This document shows positions 35,615 through 47,100 of a stretch of 64,000 nucleotides of DNA, in pieces. The first letter of the stretch is position 1; each line of letters opens with the position of its first letter. The stretch comes from Parus major (Eukaryota > Chordata > Aves > Passeriformes > Paridae): positions 100,166,214 to 100,230,213 of the forward strand of contig NC_031768.1 in the NCBI RefSeq assembly GCF_001522545.3. The letters run 5' to 3'. Below the pieces are notes generated by a model. That model saw only the letters and a list, made by a program, of their open reading frames with translations, was not told the DNA's origin and did not search any database. A program made the translations under genes and the position numbers.

Positions 35615-38600
35615 GGGCACCAATACTACACTTGCCAGTTTCTCATCTTAGATGTAAGAAAACACACAAAAAATATTGGTGTCTTTCTGGATATTTGAAA
35701 ACACTTTTTAAAAAAAAATCAGATTTAAGAAAACAGTCTTCAAAGTCATAATAAGAAATCTGCTCTGAGTACCTCTAAAGTGCAATCTTTGGCACAATTT
35801 AGATTATTTTTGATATATTTGATTTAAATGTTTAAATAACATTAAACCTGCTATTATGTATATTTAGGCTCTTCAAATATTATATTTTCCTGAAGAATCA
35901 AATATTTTTGTTTCTTTATGATGCAACTTTGAAAATGCATTTATTACTCAGCTTTGTTCCACTGCTTAAGATTATGACGTAAAATGTAGTAGAAGTGATC
36001 CAGATATCATAGCATAATTATTAGGCTAATGAATATGTGTTCGTTTTCAAAATAGAACATAATGAAGATTATTTTAATGTAAATGGATTTTTTTCTGCAT
36101 TCTGTGTCTTCATTTTTTTCCTTAAAAGTCTGGAATATCTAATTCCTCCCTTTGTATATTCATAATAATATTTAGAAAGATAAATACTTATATGGAATAT
36201 GTTTTTTTATGTGGGAATGTCGGCAAGCTACTCTGGTTACTACTATTTAAAAAGAAAAAAAATTACCAATTTTATAGACAGCACATTGAAAATGCATTTA
36301 GAGTTTGGTGCTGTATTGTGCTGTGAATGTACCACTAACATTTTGTGGCGTTTGGGAAAGAATTTAAGATACTTTACAGAAAGTTTATTCCCAACCATAC
36401 TTTTACCATAGTGGCAGTACCAAATACTATGATACAAAATCTTTACTATAAATGTAGTATGAAACTCAACCTCTGCAGAGAAATAGAGGCACTCCATCTT
36501 CTTTTCTGAAGGTATGAACACATTCTCTGACATTTCAAACCTGTTTTCTCTAGATCTCCTCCTTTTTTATCATTTACCTAACCTGTGGGATTTGGTCTCC
36601 TCTTTTTCCCTGCTTTTGAGTTACTGAAGCTATTCCTGAAGGTACTATATTATTAAGGATATTATAATATAATTTCATATCATACTATAGCATATCATAG
36701 CATAGCATAATTATATTATGTTATTAATTATATTATATACTGAAGTTATTATTATCAACTCTGAAGCCCAGATTTCTTCCTAATGATGCAGTGACAAGTC
36801 AGTGTGTGTGAGCTTTCCTAGGCTAATGTGTCCTCAGCATTCTGAGTGACAGACTTTCAGACTTCCCCTTAGTACTTTGCTTTTTATTTTCATTATTTGA
36901 CCCTGCCCTTTTGCAGCATGCAAGAAACCAATTTAATTTTTTTTTTATGCTTCAAGTTCATTATTAATCCATTTTCTGACATGGGGTGAAAAATTACTTT
37001 AGGGGCTGTACATGTGCGGCAAGCCTTAACAGGTGCCACGTGCAGGAGGCAGCTCGGAGAATACCAAGGGAGGGTCTGTCCCCAATAGCCTGACCGCTGA
37101 TTCAGGGGAGAAACTTCCACAGCTGGGCTGCAAGTGACCCCTCTTGGGCTGCAAGTGACCCCTCTTGGATGCAGGCAGGCCCCAGCACCTGGAAAAATTT
37201 CACCCATTTGACCAGTGCTCTTCCTAAAAGGGCTGAGTTACCAAAGGATTCTTAGCACATAAACACAATCAACTGTGCCATAATTTTCCCCCACCATTTC
37301 TGGTTTCTTGGTGAGGAGGGAGTGCAGAGCTACCTCTTCCCTGCCTGCTTCCCTCACCATCCCTGTCTGTCTACCCCGTTTCACCAAGCAGCCTGTCATC
37401 ACAGCAAGCTGTTCTTCAATGGCAGAGGAACCAACAGCTGCCCACTGCCACCCCCCAGCACGACTCCACCTCTTCTAGCTAATTTTCCAGTTTTTTGTTC
37501 AGACATGAAAGGTTTACTCTTGGTATGGTCAACTTGGTGAAAAATCTGTCTTTTTCATGTTCTAAAATGCCTGGGAGAGGCATGTGCTCCACTTGTCTAG
37601 GTGTTAGATCTCGCATTAAGAGAGTTTAACAGCTCTAGTTAATCCGGGTGTAGGAATCCTCAGTTGAAGATCCATAAGTGGATCTTATGAGGAAAGGCTG
37701 CACCCGTAATGGGAAACTTGGAACACTTCTAAGGAAAAAGTGCTCCATTTTTCTTTACTGTTGCCATGTAAATGCTGTTAGATGTTACTTCAAGTGTCAC
37801 TTTATTTTATGGGGTGATAACAGCAGGAGCGTTAGAAAATGAAAGCTGGAGTGAGCAACTCTTTCTTAGGGAGAAAATGGGTGAGGTGTTTCCTCTTTTT
37901 TCTTTTACTTAACTTTACTTTCTTTTTAAATAAAGCATCTGAGATGAATATTTAAGAATTCTCCTTCATCAGAATGGGTAGTTTAAGCCAGAGTGAGCAG
38001 GGAGAATGGAGCAATATGTGATACTTAAGTTAATGTGGGAGATTTTTTTGTGAAATCTCTGCAAAGGATAGAAATTATCTCAGTTCCGGAAGAGCTGGAA
38101 AAAAAAATGAATCCAATACGGAAAGGAACTGGAATCTCACTCATTTTTGACATCAGAGGCAACACAAAGTTGAAGATCTGTTTCTTTCCTATTGAAATGG
38201 CAGTCCGTGGTCCATTGTGGTGAAATGGCTGTGGACAGTAGAAGTCAGTGTTTTATCTTTTTTCCGTTTCTCTTTTTCAGGAGAAAAAGCATTTCTCCTG
38301 ACAGAGCTTGAAAGGGGAGGTATTCATTAGTCTAAATAGGCAGTACTAAAATTAGCATGAACAAAGAATTTCCTCCTTGTTAAGTGCCATATGCTGTCTT
38401 TTCATTGTCAAAACACTTTGCATTTTTTATCAAAAACAGAAAATTATTTAACTAAAATGTCTTTAATTTCTGCTGTATCAGAATTCATGGATTGGATCAA
38501 AGGGAGCAATACATCCACCAAAGCACAAAGGAAGACGATGGCTCTGAATTAAAATCTAACAGTGGTGAGAGGATCTTGGAGACAGGTTGCAAAGATACTT

Positions 38601-41600
38601 TACAGGGAGAAAGCTTGTTTTAAAACCCTAACCCTTTTAAGTTTTATGCTGTGTGTAGCATATGACTTGCATAACTTCTGGGTAGATTTTCCTGTGCTGA
38701 CACACACTACATCTCTTTTGAATGCTCAGGCTCTGAGTGGTGTCTTTCTTGTTTCTCCACCTTACATACGGTCTTATGAATGATTATTTGAAAATTTTTT
38801 TGAACATCACTGTTCAGATTTTGTAGGAGAGAGGGAGACTAAATATGGTTTTCTTGATGCATGTGTTACTGCAAAGAACTATGACAGATTTAATTCTCTA
38901 TTGCATTAGGCACTAATTTACAGTTAATTACTTTCTGGAATTTGCTTTTAGGAGTATCTTTCTGAACGGGTTTCTGTGCCGTTTTTGAACAAGTATTACA
39001 GAAGGTTGATGGTTATCATATGTAAGCAAGACATAATTCAGTAAATGCACCTTTTTTTTTTTTAATTGAAGTCTTTATCTTACTCTGTAAGAAGAAAATA
39101 TTTTACATACTTCACAATGTGCTACAGGCTCTTGAGAATTATTTTCTTTATTCAGAATTAGTATTAGTTTTGCATCAGTTGTTTTGCATATTTTATCTGA
39201 TAGCCTCTCCAACTCAATGTGTCCATAAAATGAAGAACAAATTTTCCTGTATGCTCCTTGATAGTAAGCAAGAAGTTTCTTAAAATATTTTTAAGTGTTT
39301 CTGCACTGTTCACATTTTACAATGATAAGGTATGGTTATGGTTTAAAAAGTATTTGTGACAACTTGAATACAGAGATTGGCAACAATGCTTTTAAAAGCT
39401 TAACTTAGTTGTTACTAACTAATTTATAATTTGTTAAAATCATGCAACATTACTAAAATAAATTCCAAATGTATTTTCTCATTTCAATACAATACAGCAC
39501 ATTATGGTCTTAAATTAACTTCCATTGATATTACACTGAAATCACCTTTTAAGAACGCTATACACCATTGGAGAAGCTGGGCATTTATTCTTAATCCCCT
39601 AACATTAGTGTATACTTTAACTCCTAAAAAATTGCAGATGAAAAAAAGGAGTGATTAGCAGTAATAGTGCTTCCAGAGAGTTCTATAAAATTTTGATTAC
39701 TAACTCAACCTATTGAAATATAAATGCAGAATGGCATGTGTATGCAGTTAAAATGGTTCCTGTTTGCTGCTTGTAATGAAGCAATGTTTTAAACTAAAAT
39801 ACAGTTTTAATAAAATTTCTTGTCTAGGGTGTAACTGGAGCAAGTCATCTTCAAAGACAGAAAAATAATCCATCTTCTGGTTTTATTTCTTTCTCTTAAG
39901 CTACATACCCAAGTCCTCCATGTAAGCCTCAGCACAGTAAATATTCTCTGTGTAGAAGAAAGGATGTGAAGCTGCATGAAGGGTTGTTTGCTGTCTAAGC
40001 ATACTTCTCAAAATGAAGTAAACTACAGATGCTAGAATGGGCACTGGACAATGATCTTACCAGGTATTTCTATTAAAGATTTCATTTGCAGAACAGGGTT
40101 TTTTTTTTCCTATATATTTTGAATTCCTATGTAATTTATTTGTGGAAACGACTATCAAAACTTTGTCTGCAGGTGGACAATTAGTGTTGAGATCCTAGAA
40201 GCTGGATTTGGAACTTCAGTGAATCTCAGTAAGCCTTGATTTTTCTGTGTTTTAGAAGAATTTAATTTTTTTTTCAGAGTGCTCTTGGTTGTTTTTTCAT
40301 GTTTGGATGCTTTTTGGTGTTGGTGTTAGAGATCTTTTGTGAGTTTTGGTTTTTTGGTTTTTTTTGCTAAGGAAATACATCAGAGTCTGTGCTGCAGACC
40401 TAATCTCTTCTTATTTAAGTCTCACAGTCAGATTAAGAAATTAAAGGCCTTGTTTGCCTGGCATTTCATCCATAAAGAGCATTAATAACTAGAAAATCAA
40501 ATGGGTTTTGAATAAATGGCTACTGTTTAAGACAAACACAGTGTAAACTATCCATATATCTGTCCATTCTTAAGGAGTAGGTCATTCAGATTCCAGAAAC
40601 TCACAAAATACTTTTAAGGGCACTAGCTCCTGTTACTATTCCATGCTTACTTTTCCTTTAACTGTTTAGCAGGTAACAGAATGTATTTATAAAACTGATT
40701 TCTTCAATAGCAATATAAAAGAATTACCAATTGAATTATCAGAACTATGCAACTCTTCTAAAGATCAGTGTGATTCAGTCCTAAGATTCTAAGCCAGTGG
40801 TCATTACTGTCTGGTTTTACAGGTCTGAAATTCTGGAGATTTGATGTCAGCCAAACAAAAGGACTGCATACAACACTTCACCAGATGCAAGTGTTAGCTA
40901 AATTATAATCCCTCTCTATTTGCAGCCATGGCTATGGTACCCCAGATTCAGTTCAAAACAGCAAATTCAGCTTTTCCCTTTGTGAAAAAAGGCTACAAAA
41001 CACAGTCTCACAGACCTATACACGGGAACATTAGTGGGGATAGTAGAATTAAACCGTGTAATTCAACTTCCAAGATGTGAAAGGCTTTTACATGCTCCTG
41101 GAGTAGAAATACAGGACTGGAAAATGATTGACTCTACTGTTGGCTGTCTGTCAGAAAATCCATCTCAGAGACTTCTCATTTTGCTCAGCACAAAGAAGTC
41201 AAATTTTGTACCTCAGTACCTGTTGTCAAATTTTGGATGTTTCAGTATTCCTTTACCCCTGCAGGATAAACTGCTGTACTGACAACAAAATGTGAGTTAA
41301 AGGTAATTCAGGGTCAATGCCAGTTATTCAAACAGTGTTTTCTCACTTATTTTATTTCATTCAGATTTCATCCAGAATCCTCTTGTGTGTTAAATTTGCA
41401 AACACCTTAAAATGGTGTTTTGTAAACTTCTGATTAATTAGTGTCAGTTTGTTGCATTTTCTCAAAGGTGAATAAATTGTATGGACATATTAATACAATC
41501 TTTCAACTAAATTGTACTTATTGATTTTTTCCTTTTTGCCAGCAAGATCCAATACTTTGTCATTTCAATACTTATTGATATTTCTTACTTTTGCCAAATA

Positions 41601-42056
41601 CAAGTTTTCATTTGATTTAAAATTATTAAATATACTCTTGACATCCAAGGGAGATAAGGAAGATAAAAACTGAAGTAAAATTTTGCTGGATAAATGGAGT
41701 CAATGTGATGTTCAACAGAAGTTTGAGGTTTGACATTGCTGAAATCAACTCTTTTTAAGATAACACACATTTTTTGACTTGCAGTTCAACTTTGCAGTGT
41801 TTTCCTTGAAGAATTTTACTGACACGTTGCTGATGTATACTTGTAGACACACATCTCTAAGGCTGCAGTGAAATGTATTTTTTAGATTTTAGTTTTAATT
41901 TGAGCTAGAAGCCATTCTATGTGGACACTTGTGGGGTGCCTAGTGGAGACAAGGACAAGTGGTGGATGTAGAGTGTCAGGCTGTTTCTGTAGCGAAAGAA
42001 AAATATGTTGGTTTGTAGACCTTCACTGTTTCATGCTCAAGAGTTCAACATTAGAT
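35615..42056. other. unclassified DNA, mostly AT-rich
   Basis: No gene is identified. An AT-rich low-complexity stretch lies at about 36640-36745. A GC-richer unclassified patch runs from about 36990 to 37460 and carries a 21-bp tandem duplication. A T/G-rich stretch lies at about 40262-40365. Open frames are short and unconvincing. Confidence 0.55.
37125..37166. repeat. perfect 21-bp tandem duplication
   Basis: The unit beginning GGGCTGCAAGTGACCC occurs at 37125-37145 and again at 37146-37166 without a mismatch. A third, partial start (GGATGCAGG) follows. Exact identity suggests a recent slippage event. Confidence 0.9.
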
Positions 42057-42092
42057 CATAGAACCATAGAATGGCCTGGGTTAGAAGGGACC

Positions 42093-42097
42093 TATCT

Positions 42098-42172
<75 letters not shown>

Positions 42173-42733
42173 GCCTATCTATTGCATTGGGCCAGAGCTT
42201 ATCTGGCTCTGTCACTTCGGCCCACTCCAGGAGTGGGTCACACCCCAGGAGCAGGATGACCCAAGATGTGACTAGAGCACTCACTCTATGGCTTTTTGGC
42301 TGTCAGACTGTGCTCTGAGGAGACAAGGACAAGAGGGAGGTCTTTTGCATGGGGTAATAGAGGATTTATTGTTCTGGGGAATCTTGGGGGCAAAAGACAG
42401 AAAATGCGAGCGTGCAACAGCTGAAATAGGGAGGTGTTCAAAGGGAGGGTACAAAGCATCAGCTGATCAGAGATATCCTGGGGAGGGTAAAAGGCAGGGT
42501 TCACAAAATCATCATCCAGTGAGGGAGGTAGGGGGGAAAATGGGGCAAAAGGAACAAACAAAGGGTGAAGTTTAGGGGATTTCTGAAGTGGAATTCCAAG
42601 CATGTGGTGGGCCTAAGACAGATTGACAGGAGACTCAGGGTGGATTGACAGTGTGGGGTGGGAGGGTCTCATTTGGACCAAATCATCAACTGGGGCAATA
42701 ACAGAACATACCATTAATAAACACACTGCAACA
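42093..42733 (-). mobile_element. LTR inserted in CR1, antisense
   Basis: About 640 bp separate two CR1 pieces. On the minus strand the insert starts TGTTGCAG and carries a poly(A) signal AATAAA (42370-42365), as expected for an LTR. Flanks GGACC (42088-42092) and GGACA (42734-42738) form a 5-bp duplication with one mismatch. The opposite end is obscured: where a TG would be expected on the + strand it reads TATCTTC, followed at once by a TATC microsatellite. The retroviral class is not settled. No internal genes are present, so it is probably a solo LTR. Confidence 0.65.
42097..42182 (+). repeat. TATC tetranucleotide microsatellite
   Basis: About 20 TATC units, uninterrupted until near 42172, then CTGCCTATCTATT. 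It sits at the extreme end of the LTR insert next to the CR1 junction and is likely length-polymorphic. The repeated SIYL peptide in frames crossing it is only a translation of the repeat. Confidence 0.97.
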
Positions 42734-42868
42734 GGACATTAAGAATTATCTGGTTCCAGCTGCCCTGACATTGCAGGGACATCCCTTCCACTAGACCAAG
42801 TTGCTCAGAGCTCCATCCAACCTCGCCTTGAATTTACTTCAGCATTGGTGTTGATGGGGACAATATTT

Positions 42869-43012
42869 GATTTCACAGATTTCACAGAATATTCTGAGAT
42901 GTAATCAAGAACATCGAGTCCAAATCCTAAGTGAATGGCTCATACAGGGATTGAACCCTCGATCTTGGTGTTATTATCAGGTATTGGTGTTCTGACCAAC
43001 TGAGATGATCTT
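42869..43012 (-). mobile_element. tRNA-Ile-derived SINE (TguSINE1-like), antisense
   Basis: On the minus strand 43012-42935 follows a tRNA-Ile gene: CTCAGTTGGT (box A region), TGATAATAACACCAAGATCG (anticodon arm and variable region) and GGGTTCAATCCC, a perfect box B (GGTTCRANNCC). A tail follows, ending ATTCTGTGAAATCTGTGAAA (about 42890-42870), which resembles a CR1-type 3' end. A tRNA-Ile head plus a CR1-like tail is the design of the zebra finch SINE TguSINE1. Extra bases in the anticodon loop and the lost acceptor stem show it is not a working tRNA. No clear flanking duplication is seen. Confidence 0.75.
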
Positions 43013-43084
43013 GGTGGATCCCATCAGTTGATTTATCTCATCTTGAGAAATGTTACTTTTATGATATGAACTGTCATAAAACAG

Positions 43085-43546
43085 TGTGGGATACAAAACT
43101 TGATTCCCACCAAAAAGAAAGCAAGATTTGAACGTTTTGAATCTCACAGGAGAGAATCAGTCTCAAGAAACCCAGAGGAATTAGCTCATATATGTGATCA
43201 CTTAAGTGTGAGTGACCGAGACATGGATTCAGACCAGCAGGGAATCTCAATCATTCATTCAAAGAAACGAGCTGGTTTTATACACTATTCAAGGCACACT
43301 ACTTCACTACATGGTAATTCTCACTATGTGACCTATCCCATGTTGCCACATCAGCAATATGCTTTCTAAATATCCCTCTGTGGGGTGATCACACCCCGTT
43401 CACTCTTCTGTCAGCTTCCAGCTGGCTCCTGTCCTGGAGGATTCTGCTGTGTGACACTTCCTTCCCAAGCACACAAGCCTCTCTGTGCTGCCATGTGGTT
43501 CTTTGGTTCTTTGTGCTGCTATGAGCTTCTGCAGGCACATCCCACA
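43085..43546 (-). mobile_element. candidate LTR, antisense
   Basis: The segment starts TGTGGGAT (43085) and ends ATCCCACA (43546) on the + strand, a perfect 8-bp terminal inverted repeat with TG...CA ends. On the minus strand a TATA box (TATAAAACC, in GTGTATAAAACCAGC near 43283-43269) lies mid-element with a U5-like region after it. No target-site duplication is visible and I see no canonical AATAAA, so this rests on ends and promoter only. The 89-codon open frame on the + strand (43100-43369) runs antisense through the element and is not taken as a gene. Confidence 0.45.
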
Positions 43547-43975
43547 GCCCACAGGCCAACTCTATCCCATCTCTTCCCACCCTTATGTTTTGAAATTTTT
43601 GAAAAATTCTCCAAAAAATTAATCTTGTTACTGCCAGTAGAGACTAATTTATAAAGATAGCTCGTCTTTAGGTATGATCTTTTGAAACCAAACAGCGTAC
43701 TTACAGTGATTTAAAATAGTGCGTTGGAACAAAAGTTGCTAAAGGATTCTTGGTGAATACAAAATAGAGTGAACAGCAGAGAGAGCAAATAAGGCAAACT
43801 TTGCCCTCAGACTAGGCCAGCCCACTAATTTCTACCCTAGTATGGAAATTACTTTTTATCCGCTGTATTTTCAAACGTGTGATTGCAAAGGTAAGAGATC
43901 TTCCCATTCTTTTTCCTCACCTTTTTTTCTGCAGCCCTTACAGCTGAAGAGCCAACTCTATGAAAGATTTGCATA
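43547..43975. other. unclassified DNA
   Basis: No gene or repeat is recognised. A strong splice-acceptor-like tract ends at 43934 but the open stretch after it is only 13 codons. Confidence 0.5.
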
Positions 43976-44057
43976 AAATATACATATATATATACATGTA
44001 CACTTACATATATACATACATATACACATATATGCATAAATATATATTCATACACAC

Positions 44058-44127
<70 letters not shown>

Positions 44128-44130
44128 TTG
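43976..44130. repeat. compound CA/TA microsatellite
   Basis: Imperfect TATA/CATA-rich sequence (43976-44050) leads into a CA run (about 44051-44090, one CG interruption) and a pure TA run (about 44091-44119). TA runs of this length can extrude cruciforms, and CA runs are typical variable markers. Confidence 0.96.
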
Positions 44131-47100
44131 CAAATCTCCCACTTTGGTTTTCAGCCGTGAGGCTCCCACTGTGCTGAAAAGTAGAATGACCTTGTGCTGA
44201 AAGTAGAATGATAGAAAGTTTGTGTGTATCCAGATGACCCGTCTTGAAAACTCAAGTTTTGTTTTAGGAAAGAAGGTCTGGAAAATCATGTGGAAAATCA
44301 GTGCACTTTGTAAGTGACTTTTTTTAATCTTACATTCCCCTCTTTCACTAGAACTGCACTATTTTTGCCTAATTTATAGAGATCTGGGAATTTGTAATTC
44401 TACCAAATTATTCCTAAAAGTTAAAATACAGCATGTTGAAAACATTGATCTATGCAGCATGGCAATGCAACCCAAATAAATTATCAAAATATACATATCT
44501 TTGGATCTATATTTATAGTCTTAATGCCTATATATACATAAGCATTTAGATTAAAAAAGATACAATGCAGAAATTGAATCATAAAGCTAGTTCACAATGA
44601 TCTCTAAATTTAATTAAATCAGTGGTTTGTGAAAGGCTATTTATTTTATACAGTTACATTTTATCACTTTAACTGCAAAATAAACTGCCTTTTAAATTAC
44701 AATGAAAAAGCTATTATTAAGTAGAATGATAACATTGATGCAATTTTTAAAACTCAGCTTCCAAGTATTTATTCTTAGGCTTAATAGCTTTCTGTGTGTG
44801 CTGAGTTCAGCATTAAAATTATTTAAACTAAACAGACTGAGAAGCTATAAGGATGCAAGCACAAGAAACAAATTTTAAAATCCCCTAACTGCATGTTTTA
44901 CTGTAGCTAAACTATTATAATTTGTTCTTACAAATAAGAGAATAAAAAGAAACTATGCAGTACAGTCTATTAAATAATCTTTTTAATTTTAGATGCACTT
45001 AAAAGGAAAAAGCACTAAATAATACTGGGTAAATCGTAAACACATGAAAATGTATTGCTCTGTACCATAGGATTGTATTTCTGTACCATTTTTTAAGGAT
45101 CAACATTATTTATTATTTTGGATTTTACCTTTTTTTGTAAAATATTAATTGCACAGTACTGAGACACACTTAAGCAATGTGAAGTTGTTTTATGACAAAT
45201 CTGCAAAGAGTGAATACATGAACTTTGATCCTGGGTTTGTGTCGTGCTCATAACCAAAATGATGTGCCATTATTGTGACATTCTGGTGGTGGAGTGGCTT
45301 AGAGTGGGAACATGGGATTAAACCTACATACAGCCCATTGTGAGGAAAAATTGGAATAGGAGATGAACAAAGTGGTTTATTCTCTGCTTAAAACATTTAT
45401 TCAGTCGTGTAAAAACAGTGCAATGCAGCAATGATATACCCCTGGCTTCCAAGGCAAAGGAATTGAGGGATTGAGGAAGTGGGAAAGCAGAAGTCATATA
45501 TCTGTGCTGGAAAGTAATATTCAGGACATCCACATTAGTTTTTGGTCATTACAGTGATATCCTGTCAAGGTTTAGTGGATCACCCTCACTAAGGTTTTAC
45601 AGATAGTGCCTCCTAATAGAGCTGTGTTTTGCCCTAGTAAAGGTTTCAGTTCCAGGAAAAATCAAACTACTAATGCAATAATAAGACAAATATTTTCCTG
45701 AGAAGCATGTTCTTTATTTTATTGTTTGGTTGGTGCTGGTCCTCTAGCAATATCAGTAGAATTCATGAATCCCATCCACTAGGACAGATAAACTATTACG
45801 GATTAAGTATTGCAACTATGTCACATAAAATAATGCATGAATCTTCCTAGGTAGTTGTTAACATTATTAAACACAACACTTAGGGAAAGTCAGAAATCTC
45901 TGATAGTAATAAACTTCTAATTCATTCTTTCTTCTAATAAACTCTCTTCTAAACTTCTAATAGATCTCTTCAATACCAATAGGTGTTTGAAGTGGAGGCT
46001 GAGTCCAATTCCTACTATCTTATTTGAGTGTCTTGTGTGAGGAATCTCTTTTATCTTGCTTTGTAATGAGAATAGTATGTTTAGAAAAAATAAAAAAGAA
46101 TGGTAGAGAAGTGCTATTCAGTCTGTATTTGTTTACTCTTTGATTGACAAGTATGTAATTACAGTATTAAATTCATCTAGGCATATTTATCTGTCAATCT
46201 ACATGAACAGATTGTCAACAGAATGAGCTGCATCTTGAATAAAGGTTACTCATATGAGTAATGTTGAATCAAGCTTGGTGTGGTAGACTGGCATCCTCAT
46301 TGTTTCATCCTGATTTACTACTGTTTCCCTATTTACAAATGCTTTTCCTAGTGAATTTCTGTATTACAAAGATGAGTATTAATCCATATGTCATCAGTGT
46401 GAGACACTATCATCTGCTGTTTAATTCATTATGAAGCCTGTTCCATTCTCCCTCCGCCCCACTCTCTGCCTGTTATTTCTCCTTTTTTTAAATGTCCTAG
46501 GAAGATACATGGATTTTTTTCCCTTCCCAGGGGAAGTTTTTCCCCAGAAATATTATTTGGGGGGGGGGTGCATTTGTATTTTGTTGAAAATATGAGTATA
46601 GAGCATTATTTTTCAGCATGAGACTGATATAAACTCCTTGTTAATTGGGAAGGGTCTGTGGGGGTGGTCAGGGAAGGTAGAGGACAGGAAGCAAAAAGAT
46701 ATAGCAGGTCAGTTTTGTGAATACACAGAAAAGCAAACTTCATGCATATCTTGGTCTAGTGCTCCAACTCCCTCCAAAAGGAAGATTTTCAACATTAATA
46801 TTTTTGAATGAAGAAAGCAAGCATGCTCCAGTGCTCAGATCTGATAGTAGGAGGTGTCAGTTTCTTGCAGTAAAATCACTGCTTTGTTGGAGCTCCAGCA
46901 AGAGAACAGGGAATCTGAAATGATGTTGCAGTGTTTTATAGGTCTGGTATTTTGTGTTTAATAATGTAAAAAATACTTGTTCTGAGATGTTGCTTCTATA
47001 TACATAAAGATATATAGAACAATACATATATATGTATACATTTGCACATTTCTTTAACCCACTACTAGACAATTTTCTTTAGGAATATTGTGTCAGTCAT

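Larger units (their letters stand above)
42057..42845 (-). mobile_element. CR1 LINE 3' end, antisense, split by an LTR
   Basis: The left piece (42057-42092) is the CR1 tail and terminal block (CATAGAACCATAGAATGG, then AGAAGGGACC). The right piece (42734 to about 42845) resumes with GGACATTAAGAATTATCTGG, then CACTAGACCAAGTTGCTCAG and CCATCCAACCTCGCCTTGAA. The two pieces are adjacent in the CR1 consensus, so 42093-42733 was inserted into the CR1. The CR1 is 5'-truncated. Confidence 0.88.

Noticed and set aside
41919..42275. 118-codon frame with repeated SIYL
   Set aside because: It is produced by the TATC microsatellite and crosses CR1 and LTR sequence.
42935..43012. tRNA-Ile gene
   Set aside because: Box B is intact, but the anticodon loop has extra bases, the acceptor stem does not pair and a SINE tail follows. 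It is better explained as a SINE.
43100..43369. 89-codon polar open frame
   Set aside because: It lies antisense within a candidate LTR and has no recognisable domain. Without the LTR reading it would still be a single unsupported frame.
43935..43976. Terminal exon after the strong acceptor at 43934
   Set aside because: Only 13 codons before a stop and no supporting signals. The tract runs straight into a microsatellite.
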